Positions 50,513 to 60,393 of a stretch of 64,000 nt of DNA are shown here, piece after piece. Below the pieces are notes generated by a model that saw nothing but the letters and a program-made list of their open reading frames with translations, was not told the DNA's origin and made no database searches. The position numbers were made by a program, and so were the translations under genes. The DNA is from JAEMQF01 sp963791595 (GTDB lineage Bacteria; Pseudomonadota; Gammaproteobacteria; Burkholderiales; Burkholderiaceae_C). The first letter of the stretch is position 1. Every line of letters starts with the position of its first letter. The stretch covers positions 310,001 through 374,000 of the forward strand of contig CAWBTF010000012.1 in NCBI GenBank assembly GCA_963791595.1, written 5' to 3'.

Positions 50513-51703
50513 TCAGGCTGCGTTCGCGCCGGACGCGTCGCCGCGACGCTCCAATACCAGCGACCGCCAGCAGCACCCCGCCGCGAGCACGGCGCAGCCG
50601 CTGGCCGCCCAGAACACGGCCCCAAACCCGAGCGCCTGGCTCAGCGCGCCGCCCGCCACTCCGCCCACCACGCCCGACGCCGCGTAGCCGAGCACGGAGT
50701 ACAGCGCCTGGCCGCGGCCGCGCAGCCGCCCCGGGAAATGCTGGTTGACAACCGCGATGCACGCCGTGTGCTGCGCGGCGAACGTGATCGCATGCGTGAA
50801 CTGCGTCAGTACCAGCACCCAGGCCGTGCCGCCGAACGCCGCCACCGCGGCCAGGCGCAGCGCGGTCACCAGCGCGGCCAGCACCAGCCAGCCGTGCATC
50901 GTCAGGCTGTGCGCCCATCGGCTCTGGAACCAGAACCAGAAGATTTCGATCACAACGCCCAGGGCCCAGATCGCCCCGACCGCCGACTTGCTGTAGCCCA
51001 GCGAATCCAGGTACAGCGAGAAGAAGGCATAGAGACTCGTGTGCGCCAGCACCGTCAGGAAGACGCCGGCAAAAAACCAGGCGACGACCGGTTCGCGCAG
51101 CACTTTGAGTGCGCCATGCGCGGCGGCCGCGGCGTGCGGCGGTTCGGCCGCACTCGGCAGGCGCATCACCGCGGCGAGCAACAGCGCAAGCAGCGCGACC
51201 ACCAAGACTGGAAACCAGCCTACCCCCAGCCACTGCAGGCCGAAGCCGCTCGCCATCACCGCGCAGACAAAACCCACCGAGCCCCAGACGCGCACCCGGC
51301 CGTAGCGCTTGGTGTCGAGCGCGCCGTCCGGGCTGACCAGGTGCGCGAGCGCCGCTTCACTGATCGGCACCACGGCGGCGGTGCACGCAAACAAGGCGAC
51401 CGTGACCCACACCACCCAAGGCGGCGTGGGCGCCACCACGAAGCCCACCGAACACAACAACGACAAGGCCACCGCCACCCGCAGCAGGCGAATTCGCTGG
51501 CCGTGGTGGTCGGCGATCCAGGCCCAGGCGTAGGGGCTGACGAGCCGAGTCGCGCTTTGCAACGACGAGATCGAGCCGATCGCCAGTGTGCTGAACCCCA
51601 GGCTCGCGAACCACAGCGGCGCGTAGGTGCCGAACAGCCCCGCGTAGGCGAAATACGCAAACGACACGCTACCGAAAGCGAACAGGGCGCGGCGTTGCGG
51701 CAA
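50513..51703 (-). CDS. MFS transporter (MFS_1_like, HcaT-like)
   Basis: About 397 residues if started at the TTG at 51703, which lies just after aroC and has AAGGA upstream; the frame is open further into aroC, so the start is uncertain. SFAYFAYAGLFGTYAPLWFA, ISSLQSATRLVSPYAWAWIA and DHHGQRIRLLR are the first helices and motif A of the nucleoside/phenylpropionate transporter-like group. GWVLRGRGQAL-type sequence near FPGRLRGRGQALYSVLGYAA is in the C-terminal half. Substrate unknown. It lies directly downstream of aroC. Confidence 0.85.
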   Translation of the reverse strand: MPQRRALFAFGSVSFAYFAYAGLFGTYAPLWFASLGFSTLAIGSISSLQSATRLVSPYAWAWIADHHGQRIRLLRVAVALSLLCSVGFVVAPTPPWVVWVTVALFACTAAVVPISEAALAHLVSPDGALDTKRYGRVRVWGSVGFVCAVMASGFGLQWLGVGWFPVLVVALLALLLAAVMRLPSAAEPPHAAAAAHGALKVLREPVVAWFFAGVFLTVLAHTSLYAFFSLYLDSLGYSKSAVGAIWALGVVIEIFWFWFQSRWAHSLTMHGWLVLAALVTALRLAAVAAFGGTAWVLVLTQFTHAITFAAQHTACIAVVNQHFPGRLRGRGQALYSVLGYAASGVVGGVAGGALSQALGFGAVFWAASGCAVLAAGCCWRSLVLERRGDASGANAA

Positions 51704-51749
51704 TTGAAGCGTTGTCCTTGGAGCGGGTGTTGAGAGAAAGAAGTCGGCC

Positions 51750-52853
51750 TCAGCTCGGCGCCGCGCCGGGAATCGGCGGTACCGCGATGCGCACGTCACC
51801 GCACTGGGCGCGATGCCGCAGTGCATGGTCCATCAGCACCAGCGCGAGCATCGCCTCGGCGATCGGCGTCGCGCGAATGCCCACGCAGGGGTCGTGCCGG
51901 CCGAAGGTTTCCACCGTGGCGGGCGCGCCCTGCAAGTCGATCGACTGGCGCGGCGTGCGAATCGAGCTCGTCGGCTTGATCGCGATCTGCACCGTGATGT
52001 CCTGGCCGGTGGAAATTCCGCCGAGCACTCCGCCCGCGTTGTTGCTCTTGAACCCGGCCGGCGACAGCTCATCGCCATGAACCGATCCGCGCTGCGCCGC
52101 GCTGGCGAAACCGGCGCCGATCTCGACGCCTTTCACCGCGTTGATGCCCATCATGGCGTAGGCGATCTCCGCATCGAGCTTGTCGAACAGCGGCTCGCCC
52201 AGCCCGACCGGAACGTTGGTCGCTTCCACACGAATCCGCGCGCCCACTGAATCGCCCGCCTTGCGCAGCTCGTCCATCGCGGCTTCGAGCGCCGGGACCT
52301 GGCTCGCGTTGGGCGCGAAGAACGGGTTGTTCGGCACATGCTGCCAGCCCTCGAAAGCGATCTCGATCTCGCCCAGCGCGACCATGCCGCCGCGAAACTG
52401 CGTGCCGTGCTGTTCGCGCAGCCATTTGCGCGCCACCGCGCCTGCGGCGACCATCGGCGCGGTGAGCCGCGCCGACGCGCGGCCGCCACCACGCGGGTCG
52501 CGCAGACCGTATTTGCGCCAGTAGGTGTAGTCGGCGTGGCCTGGGCGAAAGGTGTTGAGCAGGTTGCCGTAGTCCTTGCTGCGCTGGTCGGTGTTCGCAA
52601 TCAACAGGCAGATCGGCGTTCCCGTCGTCATGCCTTCGAAGACGCCCGAAAGAATCTGGACTGCATCGGGCTCGTTGCGCTGCGTCACGTGGCGCGACGT
52701 CCCTGGTCTGCGCCGGTCGAGCTCGGGCTGGATGTCGGCTTCGGACAGCGCCATTCCCGGCGGGCAGCCGTCGATCACGCAGCCGATCGCCGGGCCGTGG
52801 CTCTCACCGAAATTGGTGACTCGAAACAGGGTGCCAAGGGTGCTGCCGGACAT
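51750..52853 (-). CDS. aroC: Chorismate synthase
   Basis: Complete, 367 residues from MSGSTLGTLFRVTNFGESHG. It makes chorismate from EPSP with reduced FMN, the last step of the shikimate pathway. Signatures: GESHGPAIGCVIDGCPPGM, SRHVTQRNEPDAVQILSGVF, DYGNLLNTFRPGHADYTYWR, RDPRGGGRASARLTAP and NNAGGVLGGISTGQDI. It lies between a CBS-domain gene and an MFS gene on the same strand. Confidence 0.97.
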   Translation of the reverse strand: MSGSTLGTLFRVTNFGESHGPAIGCVIDGCPPGMALSEADIQPELDRRRPGTSRHVTQRNEPDAVQILSGVFEGMTTGTPICLLIANTDQRSKDYGNLLNTFRPGHADYTYWRKYGLRDPRGGGRASARLTAPMVAAGAVARKWLREQHGTQFRGGMVALGEIEIAFEGWQHVPNNPFFAPNASQVPALEAAMDELRKAGDSVGARIRVEATNVPVGLGEPLFDKLDAEIAYAMMGINAVKGVEIGAGFASAAQRGSVHGDELSPAGFKSNNAGGVLGGISTGQDITVQIAIKPTSSIRTPRQSIDLQGAPATVETFGRHDPCVGIRATPIAEAMLALVLMDHALRHRAQCGDVRIAVPPIPGAAPS

Positions 52854-52979
52854 GGGTGCGATGGGGCGACCCAAGCGCGGCAGGCGGGCGCGGCGCGCCC
52901 TGGCGTCTGCGGTACTGGGGGCCTCGATTCTAGGCGGCGCGCGCAACGCCGCGCCGCTCGTCCAGGGCTCGCCGGCAGA

Positions 52980-53447
52980 TCAACCCGCCTTCTGCTCGCC
53001 CTGCGGCTCGGCCTCGACCGGCCAGTCGCGGATGTAGGCCTTCAGCATGCGGTTCTCGAAGTCCTGGCCGTCCACCACCGCCTTGGCGACGTCGTAGAAC
53101 GAGATCACGCCCATCAGCGTGCCTTGCGTGATCACCGGCATGTAGCGCGCGTGGCGTCCCAGCATCATGCGCCGCACTTCGTCGATTTCAGTGTCGGGCG
53201 TGCAGGTGAGAGGCGCGTCGTCCATGACGCTGCCGACTTGCGAATGACCCACCGACCCGCCGTTTGCCACCACGGCCTGGATCACTTCGCGAAACGTCAG
53301 CATGCCGACCAGTTCCCCGTGGTCCATCACGACGAGCGAGCCGATGTCGTTTTCCGACATCGTGCTCACGGCCTGCATCAGCTCGTCTGTTGGTGCCACC
53401 GTGTACAGGGTTCCGCCCTTGACGCGCAGGATATCGCTGACTTTCAT
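52980..53447 (-). CDS. CBS-domain pair protein
   Basis: Complete, 155 residues made of two CBS domains. MKVSDILRVKGGTLYTVAPT, GSLVVMDHGELVGMLTFREV, then VMDDAPLTCTPDTEIDEVRR and YMPVITQGTLMGVISFYDVA. Such stand-alone pairs bind adenine nucleotides and regulate partner proteins. GGGAG lies before the ATG. Divergent from the second metY with a 96-base gap. Confidence 0.92.
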   Translation of the reverse strand: MKVSDILRVKGGTLYTVAPTDELMQAVSTMSENDIGSLVVMDHGELVGMLTFREVIQAVVANGGSVGHSQVGSVMDDAPLTCTPDTEIDEVRRMMLGRHARYMPVITQGTLMGVISFYDVAKAVVDGQDFENRMLKAYIRDWPVEAEPQGEQKAG

Positions 53448-53543
53448 GACGCACTCCCAGCCGACCGAAGTGAAAACAATATAGCCCACAATGGCTTTCA
53501 AAGGCATCCCTCGCAACCCGACACCTGAAAAGGCGCTGACACC

Positions 53544-54857
53544 ATGGCCGGCTACTCGGACCCCGGATTCGACACCCTGGCGCTGCACGCCGGCGCCGCC
53601 CCCGACCCCGCCACCGGCGCGCGCGCCACGCCGATTCACTTGAGCACCTCGTTCGTGTTCGAGAGCAGCGAGCACGCCGCGTCGCTGTTCAACATGGAGC
53701 GCGCCGGCCATGTGTACAGCCGGATTTCGAACCCGACAAACGCCGTGCTGGAAGAGCGCATCGCGGCGCTGGAGGGCGGCGTCGGTGCGATTGCCACGGC
53801 GAGCGGCCAGGCCGCGCTGCATCTGGCGATTGCGACGCTCGCCGGCGCCGGCTCGCACATCGTCGCCTCCAGCGCGCTTTACGGCGGCTCGCACAACCTG
53901 TTGCATTACACGTTGACCCGTTTCGGCATCGTCACCACGTTCGTGCGCCCGGGCGACATCGACGCCTGGCGCGCCGCGATCCGGCCGAACACGAAGCTGC
54001 TGTTCGGCGAGACACTGGGCAACCCGGGGCTGGACGTGCTGGACATCCCAACGGTGAGCGCCATCGCGCACGAGCACGGCGTGCCGCTGCTGGTGGACTC
54101 CACCTTCACGACGCCCTACCTGATGAAACCGTTCGACCTGGGCGCCGACCTGATCTACCACTCCGCCACCAAGTTCCTGTGCGGCCACGGCACCGTGGTC
54201 GGCGGTCTCGTGGTTGATTCTGGTCAATTCGATTGGGAAAGCTCAGGTCGCTTCCCAGAGCTGACCCAGCCCTATGCCGGTTTTCACGGCATGGTTTTCA
54301 GCGAAGAAAGCAGCACCGGCGCGTTCCTGCTGCGCGCGCGCCGCGAGGGCTTGCGCGACTTCGGTGCGTGCATGAGCCCGCACACGGCGTGGCTCATTCT
54401 CCAAGGGCTGGAGACGCTGCCACTGCGCATGGCGCGGCATGTCGAGAACACGCGCAAAGTGGTCGCTTTCCTCGCCGCGCACCCGTTGGTCGCGGCGGTC
54501 GCCTACCCCGAACTGGAGTCACACCCGCACCACGAACTGGCGAATAGGCTGCTGCCGCGCGGCTGCGGCGCCGTGTTCAGCTTCGACATTCGCGGCTCGC
54601 GCGAGCAGGGCCGTGCCTTCATCGAGGCGTTGAAGATCTTCTCGCACCTGGCGAATGTGGGCGACTGCCGCTCGCTCGTCATTCACCCGGCATCGACGAC
54701 GCACTTCCGCATGGACGACGCCGCGCTCGCGCAGGCCGGCATCACGCCAGGGACGATTCGCTTGTCGATCGGCCTGGAAGACGCTGACGATCTGATCGAC
54801 GACTTGAAGCGTGCGCTGAAGGTCGCCGAGAAGGCAGTTGCGAAAGGCGGTGCCTGA
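53544..54857 (+). CDS. O-acetylhomoserine aminocarboxypropyltransferase paralogue (MetY type)
   Basis: Complete, 437 residues, a PLP enzyme of the Cys/Met family. The PLP lysine is in YHSATKFLCGHGTVVGG (about K210). YSRISNPTNAVLEERI, ETLGNPGLDVLDI and LVIHPASTTHFRMDD are family motifs. It is related to but diverged from metY at 1632-2927. It may be the main homocysteine-forming enzyme or use a different ester. It overlaps the following hydrolase gene (TGATG), so they are translated together. Confidence 0.88.
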   Translation: MAGYSDPGFDTLALHAGAAPDPATGARATPIHLSTSFVFESSEHAASLFNMERAGHVYSRISNPTNAVLEERIAALEGGVGAIATASGQAALHLAIATLAGAGSHIVASSALYGGSHNLLHYTLTRFGIVTTFVRPGDIDAWRAAIRPNTKLLFGETLGNPGLDVLDIPTVSAIAHEHGVPLLVDSTFTTPYLMKPFDLGADLIYHSATKFLCGHGTVVGGLVVDSGQFDWESSGRFPELTQPYAGFHGMVFSEESSTGAFLLRARREGLRDFGACMSPHTAWLILQGLETLPLRMARHVENTRKVVAFLAAHPLVAAVAYPELESHPHHELANRLLPRGCGAVFSFDIRGSREQGRAFIEALKIFSHLANVGDCRSLVIHPASTTHFRMDDAALAQAGITPGTIRLSIGLEDADDLIDDLKRALKVAEKAVAKGGA

Positions 54858-55669
54858 TGGAACTCACCGTTCAAACCCCGCAAGGCCCATCCGCCGCCTA
54901 CGCCTACACCGGCGGCAAAGGATTCGACCCCAAGCTGCCCTGCATCGTCTTTGTGCACGGCGTGCTGCACGACCACAGCGTGTGGACCTTGCTCGCGCGC
55001 TGGTTCGCGCACCACGGCCACGCCGTGCTCGCGGTGGATCAACCGGGCCACGCACGCAGCGCCGGCGCACCGCTGGGCAGCGTGGAAGCGGTGGCGCAAT
55101 GGGTGCAGGCCTTGCTCGACGCTGCGGGGGTGCAGCGCGCCGCGATCATCGGTCACAGCATGGGCTCGCTCGTCGCGCTCGAGGCCGCGGCGCAAGCGCC
55201 GCAACGCATCACGCACGTCGCAATGATCGCCACCGCGTACCCGATGAAGGTGTCGGAAGCGCTGCTCACGACCGCCCGCGACAACCCGTTCAAGGCGATC
55301 GACATGGTCAACGCGTTCTCGCATTCCACGCTCGCCCCCAAACCCGCCTATCCGGGCCCCGGCGCCTGGGTGCCGGGCGGCTTTCGCGCGCTCATGCGCC
55401 GGGTGCACAGCGCGCAGCACTCAGTGAACCTGTTCCACCACGACTTCACGCTGTGCGACAGCTACGCCAACGGCCTGCAGGCCGCGGCCAAGGTGCAATG
55501 CCCGGTGACGCTGATCCTCGGCGACCGTGATCAGATGACGACGCCGCGCCAGACGCGCGAGATTGCGCAGGCGCTGAAAGCGCGCGTTGTCAGCGTTCCC
55601 GCCGGGCATGACTTGATGGCGGAGGCGCCCGAAGAGGTGCTGAGGGCGTTGCGCGAAGTGTTCGGTTGA
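54857..55669 (+). CDS. Alpha/beta hydrolase
   Basis: Complete, 270 residues, cytoplasmic. IVFVHGVLHDHSVWTLLARW with the oxyanion His-Gly, VDQPGHARSAG, the nucleophile elbow IGHSMGSLVALEAAA, the acid strand LILGDRDQMTTPRQT and the catalytic His in VPAGHDLMAEAPE. Overlap with the metY paralogue suggests a linked role, for example in ester metabolism near methionine synthesis, but no homoserine acetyltransferase motif is seen. The substrate is unknown. Confidence 0.88.
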   Translation: MELTVQTPQGPSAAYAYTGGKGFDPKLPCIVFVHGVLHDHSVWTLLARWFAHHGHAVLAVDQPGHARSAGAPLGSVEAVAQWVQALLDAAGVQRAAIIGHSMGSLVALEAAAQAPQRITHVAMIATAYPMKVSEALLTTARDNPFKAIDMVNAFSHSTLAPKPAYPGPGAWVPGGFRALMRRVHSAQHSVNLFHHDFTLCDSYANGLQAAAKVQCPVTLILGDRDQMTTPRQTREIAQALKARVVSVPAGHDLMAEAPEEVLRALREVFG

Positions 55670-55700
55670 GGCATCTCGAGAGCTCTTCGAGAATTGCGCA

Positions 55701-56990
55701 CTACGCGCGCAGAACCTCGTACAAGCTCATCTCGCTGAACCCGGAACGCTTCCAGAACGCCGCGAACTCGGGCGTGGGTTCGAGCAGCAGCCGGATCACC
55801 AGCACCTCTGCCTGCGTGCTCGCCGCCTCGCACAGCAGCACGAAGCGCGGCTGGCCTTCTTCGTCCAGGCGCCCGACCCAGTCCATGGCCAGCAGCTCGT
55901 CCAGGATGGGCTCGATCTGCAACGGGTCGGTGCGCAGCGCCGCTGAGAGCTGCGCGAGACTCAGGCCACGTTTCGCGATGCGCTGGGCCGCGTAGAGCTC
56001 GCGCAGCAAGGCGAGCGCGAGGTGAAAGCGCGAGCCTGGGCCTTCGGGCCAACGCGTGACGCGCATTTGCAGGCTCGGTGCGTACGCAGCTGTCACCGCA
56101 CCTAACAGGACGATCACCCAGCCCAGATAGATCCAGACCAGGAAGATCGGCACCGTCGCGAAAGCGCCGTAGACCATCGCATAGCTCGGCACCTGCGCCA
56201 GATACCAGGCGAGTCCGCGTTTGGCCAGGTCCAGGCCAACCGCGACGAACAAGCCGCCGGCGATGGCATGGCGCCACTGCACATGGGTATTGGGAACGTA
56301 GTGGAACAGCGCCGCGGCGCCGGTGGTGAGCAGCACGAACTCGAACCCGGCGAAGAGCACGCCCACGCCTCCCGGCAGCGACTTCACGAAGCCCTGCGAC
56401 ACCGACACGGCGTACGACGTGGCACTGAGGCTCACCCCCAGCAACAGCGGGCCGAGCGTCGCCGCAGCCCAATAAACGAGCACGCGCTGGGCGATCGGCC
56501 GGGGCGTACGCACCCGCCATATGGCGTTGAGGGTGCGGTCGATCGTCAGCATCAACGCGAGCGCCGTCACGAACAACACCACCAGGCCCACCGTGCCCAG
56601 GCGATTGGACTTCGCGGCGAATTGGGTGAGCGCGGCCAGCACCGGCTTGGCGATGGCGTCGGGAACCAGCCGTTCCAGGAAGTACTTTTGCAGCGCGCCC
56701 TGGAAGTCGGCGAACATCGGGAACGCCGAGAACACGGCGAGCATCACGGTGAGCAACGGCACGAGCGAGATCAGCGTCGTGAACGTCAGGCTGCTCGCGG
56801 TGACACCCAGGCGATCTTCCGTGAAGCGCAAGCGCAAGGTGCGCAGCGTGTCGAGCCACGGCCAGGCGCGCAGCGTCGCGACGGTCTGCGCGACTCGCTC
56901 GCGCAGCATGGCGAGCGAGAACCGCGGCCCTTTCGAAGGCACAGCTTGTGTGACGGGCGTCGATCGGGTCGGCATCTGCATTGCTGGCAT
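55701..56990 (-). CDS. YihY/BrkB family inner-membrane protein
   Basis: Complete, 429 residues. ASSLTFTTLISLVPLLTVML and DRTLNAIWRVR are family hallmarks. There are six predicted membrane helices in the first 290 residues, including AAATLGPLLLGVSLSATSYA, WRHAIAGGLFVAVGLDLAKR and YGAFATVPIFLVWIYLGWVI. A cytoplasmic winged-helix-like C-terminal domain follows (LSLAQLSAALRTDPLQIEPI). Once called RNase BN in error; function unknown. Convergent with the hydrolase gene; divergent from the DUF2069 gene, with 11 bases between the starts. Confidence 0.9.
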   Translation of the reverse strand: MPAMQMPTRSTPVTQAVPSKGPRFSLAMLRERVAQTVATLRAWPWLDTLRTLRLRFTEDRLGVTASSLTFTTLISLVPLLTVMLAVFSAFPMFADFQGALQKYFLERLVPDAIAKPVLAALTQFAAKSNRLGTVGLVVLFVTALALMLTIDRTLNAIWRVRTPRPIAQRVLVYWAAATLGPLLLGVSLSATSYAVSVSQGFVKSLPGGVGVLFAGFEFVLLTTGAAALFHYVPNTHVQWRHAIAGGLFVAVGLDLAKRGLAWYLAQVPSYAMVYGAFATVPIFLVWIYLGWVIVLLGAVTAAYAPSLQMRVTRWPEGPGSRFHLALALLRELYAAQRIAKRGLSLAQLSAALRTDPLQIEPILDELLAMDWVGRLDEEGQPRFVLLCEAASTQAEVLVIRLLLEPTPEFAAFWKRSGFSEMSLYEVLRA

Positions 56991-57001
56991 GATAGCCAGC
57001 G

Positions 57002-57379
57002 ATGCCCGCTGCCCCTGCCCTGCCCTTTGCCGTTGCGTGGAGCCGTGCCGTCGCGGTGTTCTGTACCTTGGCTTTGATCGGACTCGGCCTGGCCTGGGAA
57101 CTCTGGCTCGCTCCCACCGGGCGCGGCACGCTCGCGCTCAAGGTGCTGCCGCTGGCGTTCGCCATCGCGGGCTTGTCGAAGTGCCGCATGCCCACGTACC
57201 GTTGGCTGAGTTTGTTGGTGTGGATCTATTTCGCCGAGGGCGCGGTGCGTGCGAGCACCGAGCACGGCACATCGCAAATGCTGGCCGGTGCCGAGATTGT
57301 CTTGAGCGTGGCGTTGTTCATCGCATGCGTGATCCACGTGCGCGTGCGCCTTCGCGCGCCCAGGCCGGCTGCGACTTGA
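57002..57379 (+). CDS. DUF2069 membrane protein
   Basis: Complete, 125 residues with four predicted membrane helices (for example VAVFCTLALIGLGLAWELWL and VLSVALFIACVIHVRVRL). YRWLSLLVWIYFAEGAVRAS is the DUF2069 core. A small inner-membrane protein of unknown function, often next to YihY and a FAD-linked oxidase in betaproteobacteria, as here. Confidence 0.88.
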   Translation: MPAAPALPFAVAWSRAVAVFCTLALIGLGLAWELWLAPTGRGTLALKVLPLAFAIAGLSKCRMPTYRWLSLLVWIYFAEGAVRASTEHGTSQMLAGAEIVLSVALFIACVIHVRVRLRAPRPAAT

Positions 57380-57395
57380 CACAGGAAACGCTCGA

Positions 57396-58799
57396 ATGTC
57401 ATTGCTGAATCAGCTGCGAGACGCCGTCGGCACCGCGAACCTGCTGCAAGACGGCGACATGGCGAGCTACCTCGTCGATTGGCGCAAGCGCTACCACGGG
57501 CGTGCCCTCACCGTGGTGCGGCCTGCGGATACGCTGCAAGTCGCCGCGGTGGTCAAGGCCTGCGCTCAGCATCGCGTAGGCATCGTGCCGCAAGGCGGCA
57601 ATACCGGGCTGGTGGGCGGCTCGGTGCCCGACGCGAGCGGCACCCAGGTGCTGCTGAGCCTCGCGCGCATGAACCGCATCCGCGAGATCGACGCCGACAA
57701 CCTGACGATCACGGCGGACGCCGGCTGCGTGCTGCAAACCGTGCAGGAAGCAGCCGCCGCGCAGGGCTTGCTGTTCGGCCTGAGCCTGGCGGCCGAGGGC
57801 AGTTGCACGATCGGCGGCAACCTCTCCACCAACGCCGGCGGCACGCAGGTGTTGCGCTACGGCAATGCACGCGAGCTTTGCCTGGGCCTGGAAGTGGTGA
57901 CGGCGCAAGGCGACATCTGGAACGGCCTGTCAGGCCTGCGCAAAGACAACACCGGCTACGACTTGCGCGACATCTTCATCGGCGCCGAGGGCACGCTCGG
58001 CGTGATCACCGGCGCGACGTTGAAGCTCGTGCCGCAACCTGCGGCGCGCCTGACCGCGATGGCCTTGCTCGAATCGCTGCCGGACGCGATGTCGCTGCTC
58101 AGCCTCGCGCGCGCGCGCCTCGGGCCGGGGTTGACCGGCTTCGAAGTGATGAACCAACTCTCGCTCGATCTCGTGCGCCAGCATTTCCCGCAGCTCACGC
58201 ATCCTCTACCAGCCGCGCCATGGACCGTGCTGCTCGAACAGTCGGACAGCGAGAGCCATGAGCATGCGTCGCAGCTGTTCGAAGCGCTGTTGCAGGCCGC
58301 GCTCGACGCCAAGCTCATTGGCAATGCGGCAGTCGCCTCGAGCCTGGAACAGTCGAAATCGATGTGGCACCTGCGCGAGTCGATTCCGCTCGCGCAGGCG
58401 CAGGACGGGCCCAACATCAAACACGACGTGGCGCTGCCGATCTCGCGCATCGGCGAGTTCGTGGCCAGCACCGACGCCGCGTTGCAGCGCGCGATTCCCG
58501 GCGTGCGCATCGTCGACTTCGGGCACCTGGGCGACGGCAATCTGCACTACAACGTGCAGGGGCCGCCGGGCAAGGCGGGAGCCGAGTTCGTCGCCGAGTA
58601 CGAGGCGCTGGCCAATCGCATCGTGTATGACGCCGTGACCGAACGCGACGGCTCGATCTCCGCCGAGCACGGTGTGGGAACGCTCAAGCGCGAGGAACTG
58701 GTGAAGCGCAAGTCGCCGGTGGCGATGGCGCTGATGCGCGCCGTGAAAACGGCGCTGGACCCGCACAACCTGATGAACCCGGGACGGGTATTGGAATAG
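57396..58799 (+). CDS. FAD-binding oxidoreductase (glycolate oxidase GlcD/D-lactate dehydrogenase type)
   Basis: Complete, 467 residues. The FAD_binding_4 (PCMH) domain has GIVPQGGNTGLVGGSVPDAS, LSLAAEGSCTIGGNLSTNAG and GLRKDNTGYDLRDIFIGAEG. The C-terminal FAD-oxidase cap ends DGSISAEHGVGTLKREELVK and MRAVKTALDPHNLMNPGRVL. It oxidises a 2-hydroxy acid; D-lactate, glycolate or D-2-hydroxyglutarate are the usual substrates. It follows the DUF2069 gene by 16 bases. Confidence 0.92.
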   Translation: MSLLNQLRDAVGTANLLQDGDMASYLVDWRKRYHGRALTVVRPADTLQVAAVVKACAQHRVGIVPQGGNTGLVGGSVPDASGTQVLLSLARMNRIREIDADNLTITADAGCVLQTVQEAAAAQGLLFGLSLAAEGSCTIGGNLSTNAGGTQVLRYGNARELCLGLEVVTAQGDIWNGLSGLRKDNTGYDLRDIFIGAEGTLGVITGATLKLVPQPAARLTAMALLESLPDAMSLLSLARARLGPGLTGFEVMNQLSLDLVRQHFPQLTHPLPAAPWTVLLEQSDSESHEHASQLFEALLQAALDAKLIGNAAVASSLEQSKSMWHLRESIPLAQAQDGPNIKHDVALPISRIGEFVASTDAALQRAIPGVRIVDFGHLGDGNLHYNVQGPPGKAGAEFVAEYEALANRIVYDAVTERDGSISAEHGVGTLKREELVKRKSPVAMALMRAVKTALDPHNLMNPGRVLE

Positions 58800-58815
58800 T
58801 CGGGTCCCGCCAAAA

Positions 58816-60393
58816 TCAGCGGCGCAGTACTGAATCGACCAATATGCCCACCAGTTCAACGACCCAGAACCAGCTCACAGCGACGGGGTCTTCACGCTCA
58901 ACCACAGGCACGCCGGCTTGTTCGAGTTTTTTCGGCGCGAAGGTATGACCCTGCTCCGCCGAGCGGCGCAACCAGAACACGCCGACCCTCTTGGCCTGCT
59001 CGGCCGACATTCCCGCCGGCTGGCGATTCGAAAACACGAGCCAACCGAAGTCGTGTTGCGAGTTGAAATGCCCGGCGCGCGAAGCGAACAAGTGCCACGC
59101 CAGGGCTTGGTCTGCATCGCGCGGCAGCGGCGGCAAGCTGCCGTCCCAATGGCCGGAGCCAAGGCAGTTGGCGGCGGCGCCGGAGCCGAGCGAAGCGCCG
59201 TAACGGCAAACCTCCAACAGACCTGGGATGTCCTTGGCCGGCAAGCCAAGAGTGCCGTGCAGATGGGCACGGATCAGGTGCTCGATGGCCGTATCGTTGC
59301 CCAACGCAGCCGCGAGTCGGTACTCGGCAAGGGCATCGGGAATGCGGCCCAGCGCCTCGTTGACGTGGCCGCGCCAGTAGCGAGTCTCGGCATCTTGCGG
59401 GCGTACGGTAACCAGGCGGTCCGACACCGCGAGTGCATCGCGCCAGATCGACAACCCCAGCAGATGCCGGAATAAGCTTTCCAGTCGGTCAGCGCTGGCG
59501 TGCTCAGCGACGGCACGTTCCCAGTAGGCTCGCTCAGCGCCCGGAGTCGCCGTCGACCAGGGTTCTCCGAGATTGTGGTCGAGCATGTAGGTCACGCTGT
59601 CCGCATGCACTCCGGCCTTGCGTGCCTGTTCGATGATCGCCTTGACTTCTTCGATCGAGCCGCCCCAGCGCGGCATGGCAAAGTTGGCAGCGATCGTGTA
59701 GGCCGTGGCGTCGGCGGGCAGCATGGTGCGCGCACGCACTTGCATGCCCTCGGCCTCGTCGTGGCGACCCTGCAAGTGCAGGTTGTTCGCCAGCACGCCG
59801 AGTGCCTGAATCGGCCGATCCGAAAGCGTGAGGGCCATTTGTTCCAACTGGTTGGAACGCATCAGTCGCTCATTCATGATGGCAAATTGCTCGCGCGATA
59901 CCTTGCTTGCGGCCTCGTGGGTGCGTGCCTGCCAAGCGCCTTCCTGCCAGATGGCACCGCAGACCCAGTGCGCCGGGTAGGAGTTCGGTTGCGCCTTCAG
60001 CCAATCGGCGCACACGTCGACGCCAGCGAGTTTGGTCTTGAGGATCGGCCCGATCAGGCGTCTGGCTTCATCGCGCTCGCTGCGTCCTTCCACATATTCG
60101 CGGTGCGCCGATTCCAAGACTTGATTCAACCGATCGAAGTCGCGCGCGAAAAAGCTTCTCAAAACGTCAACGCGCGCTTGCGCGGCAGGGTGTAAGGGTG
60201 GGGCACCGGGCAGCGCCTCAAGCCGCGAGAAGGCCGGTGCGGGCAGGTTGAAAGATTCAGCGGCGACGTCCCGGGCGGGCGCGGCGGGCTCCGGGTGCTC
60301 TTGGCAACCGACCAACGCAAGGCATGCGCCGAGCGCGAGGTAGGCGGCAATACGTCTCGCCTGGGCTGGAAATTGCTGTTTGTCCAGCGTCAT
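58816..60393 (-). CDS. Lipoprotein with DUF4034-like and Sel1-like repeats
   Basis: Complete, 525 residues. The start MTLDKQQFPAQARRIAAYLA gives a signal with the lipobox LALVGC-Q. The N-terminal DUF4034-like part is LRSFFARDFDRLNQVLESAH with W-rich SYPAHWVCGAIWQEGAWQAR. The C-terminal half is helical-repeat sequence (GRIPDALAEYRLAAALGNDT, DADQALAWHLFASRAGHF) resembling TPR/Sel1, followed by a last membrane-like segment VSWFWVVELVGILVDSVL. Function unknown; a lipoprotein is expected. Convergent with the FAD-oxidase gene. Confidence 0.72.
   Translation of the reverse strand: MTLDKQQFPAQARRIAAYLALGACLALVGCQEHPEPAAPARDVAAESFNLPAPAFSRLEALPGAPPLHPAAQARVDVLRSFFARDFDRLNQVLESAHREYVEGRSERDEARRLIGPILKTKLAGVDVCADWLKAQPNSYPAHWVCGAIWQEGAWQARTHEAASKVSREQFAIMNERLMRSNQLEQMALTLSDRPIQALGVLANNLHLQGRHDEAEGMQVRARTMLPADATAYTIAANFAMPRWGGSIEEVKAIIEQARKAGVHADSVTYMLDHNLGEPWSTATPGAERAYWERAVAEHASADRLESLFRHLLGLSIWRDALAVSDRLVTVRPQDAETRYWRGHVNEALGRIPDALAEYRLAAALGNDTAIEHLIRAHLHGTLGLPAKDIPGLLEVCRYGASLGSGAAANCLGSGHWDGSLPPLPRDADQALAWHLFASRAGHFNSQHDFGWLVFSNRQPAGMSAEQAKRVGVFWLRRSAEQGHTFAPKKLEQAGVPVVEREDPVAVSWFWVVELVGILVDSVLRR

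Noticed and set aside
53448..53543. A possible SAM riboswitch before the second metY
   Set aside because: Only 96 bases are available and no conserved riboswitch stems or motifs could be seen.
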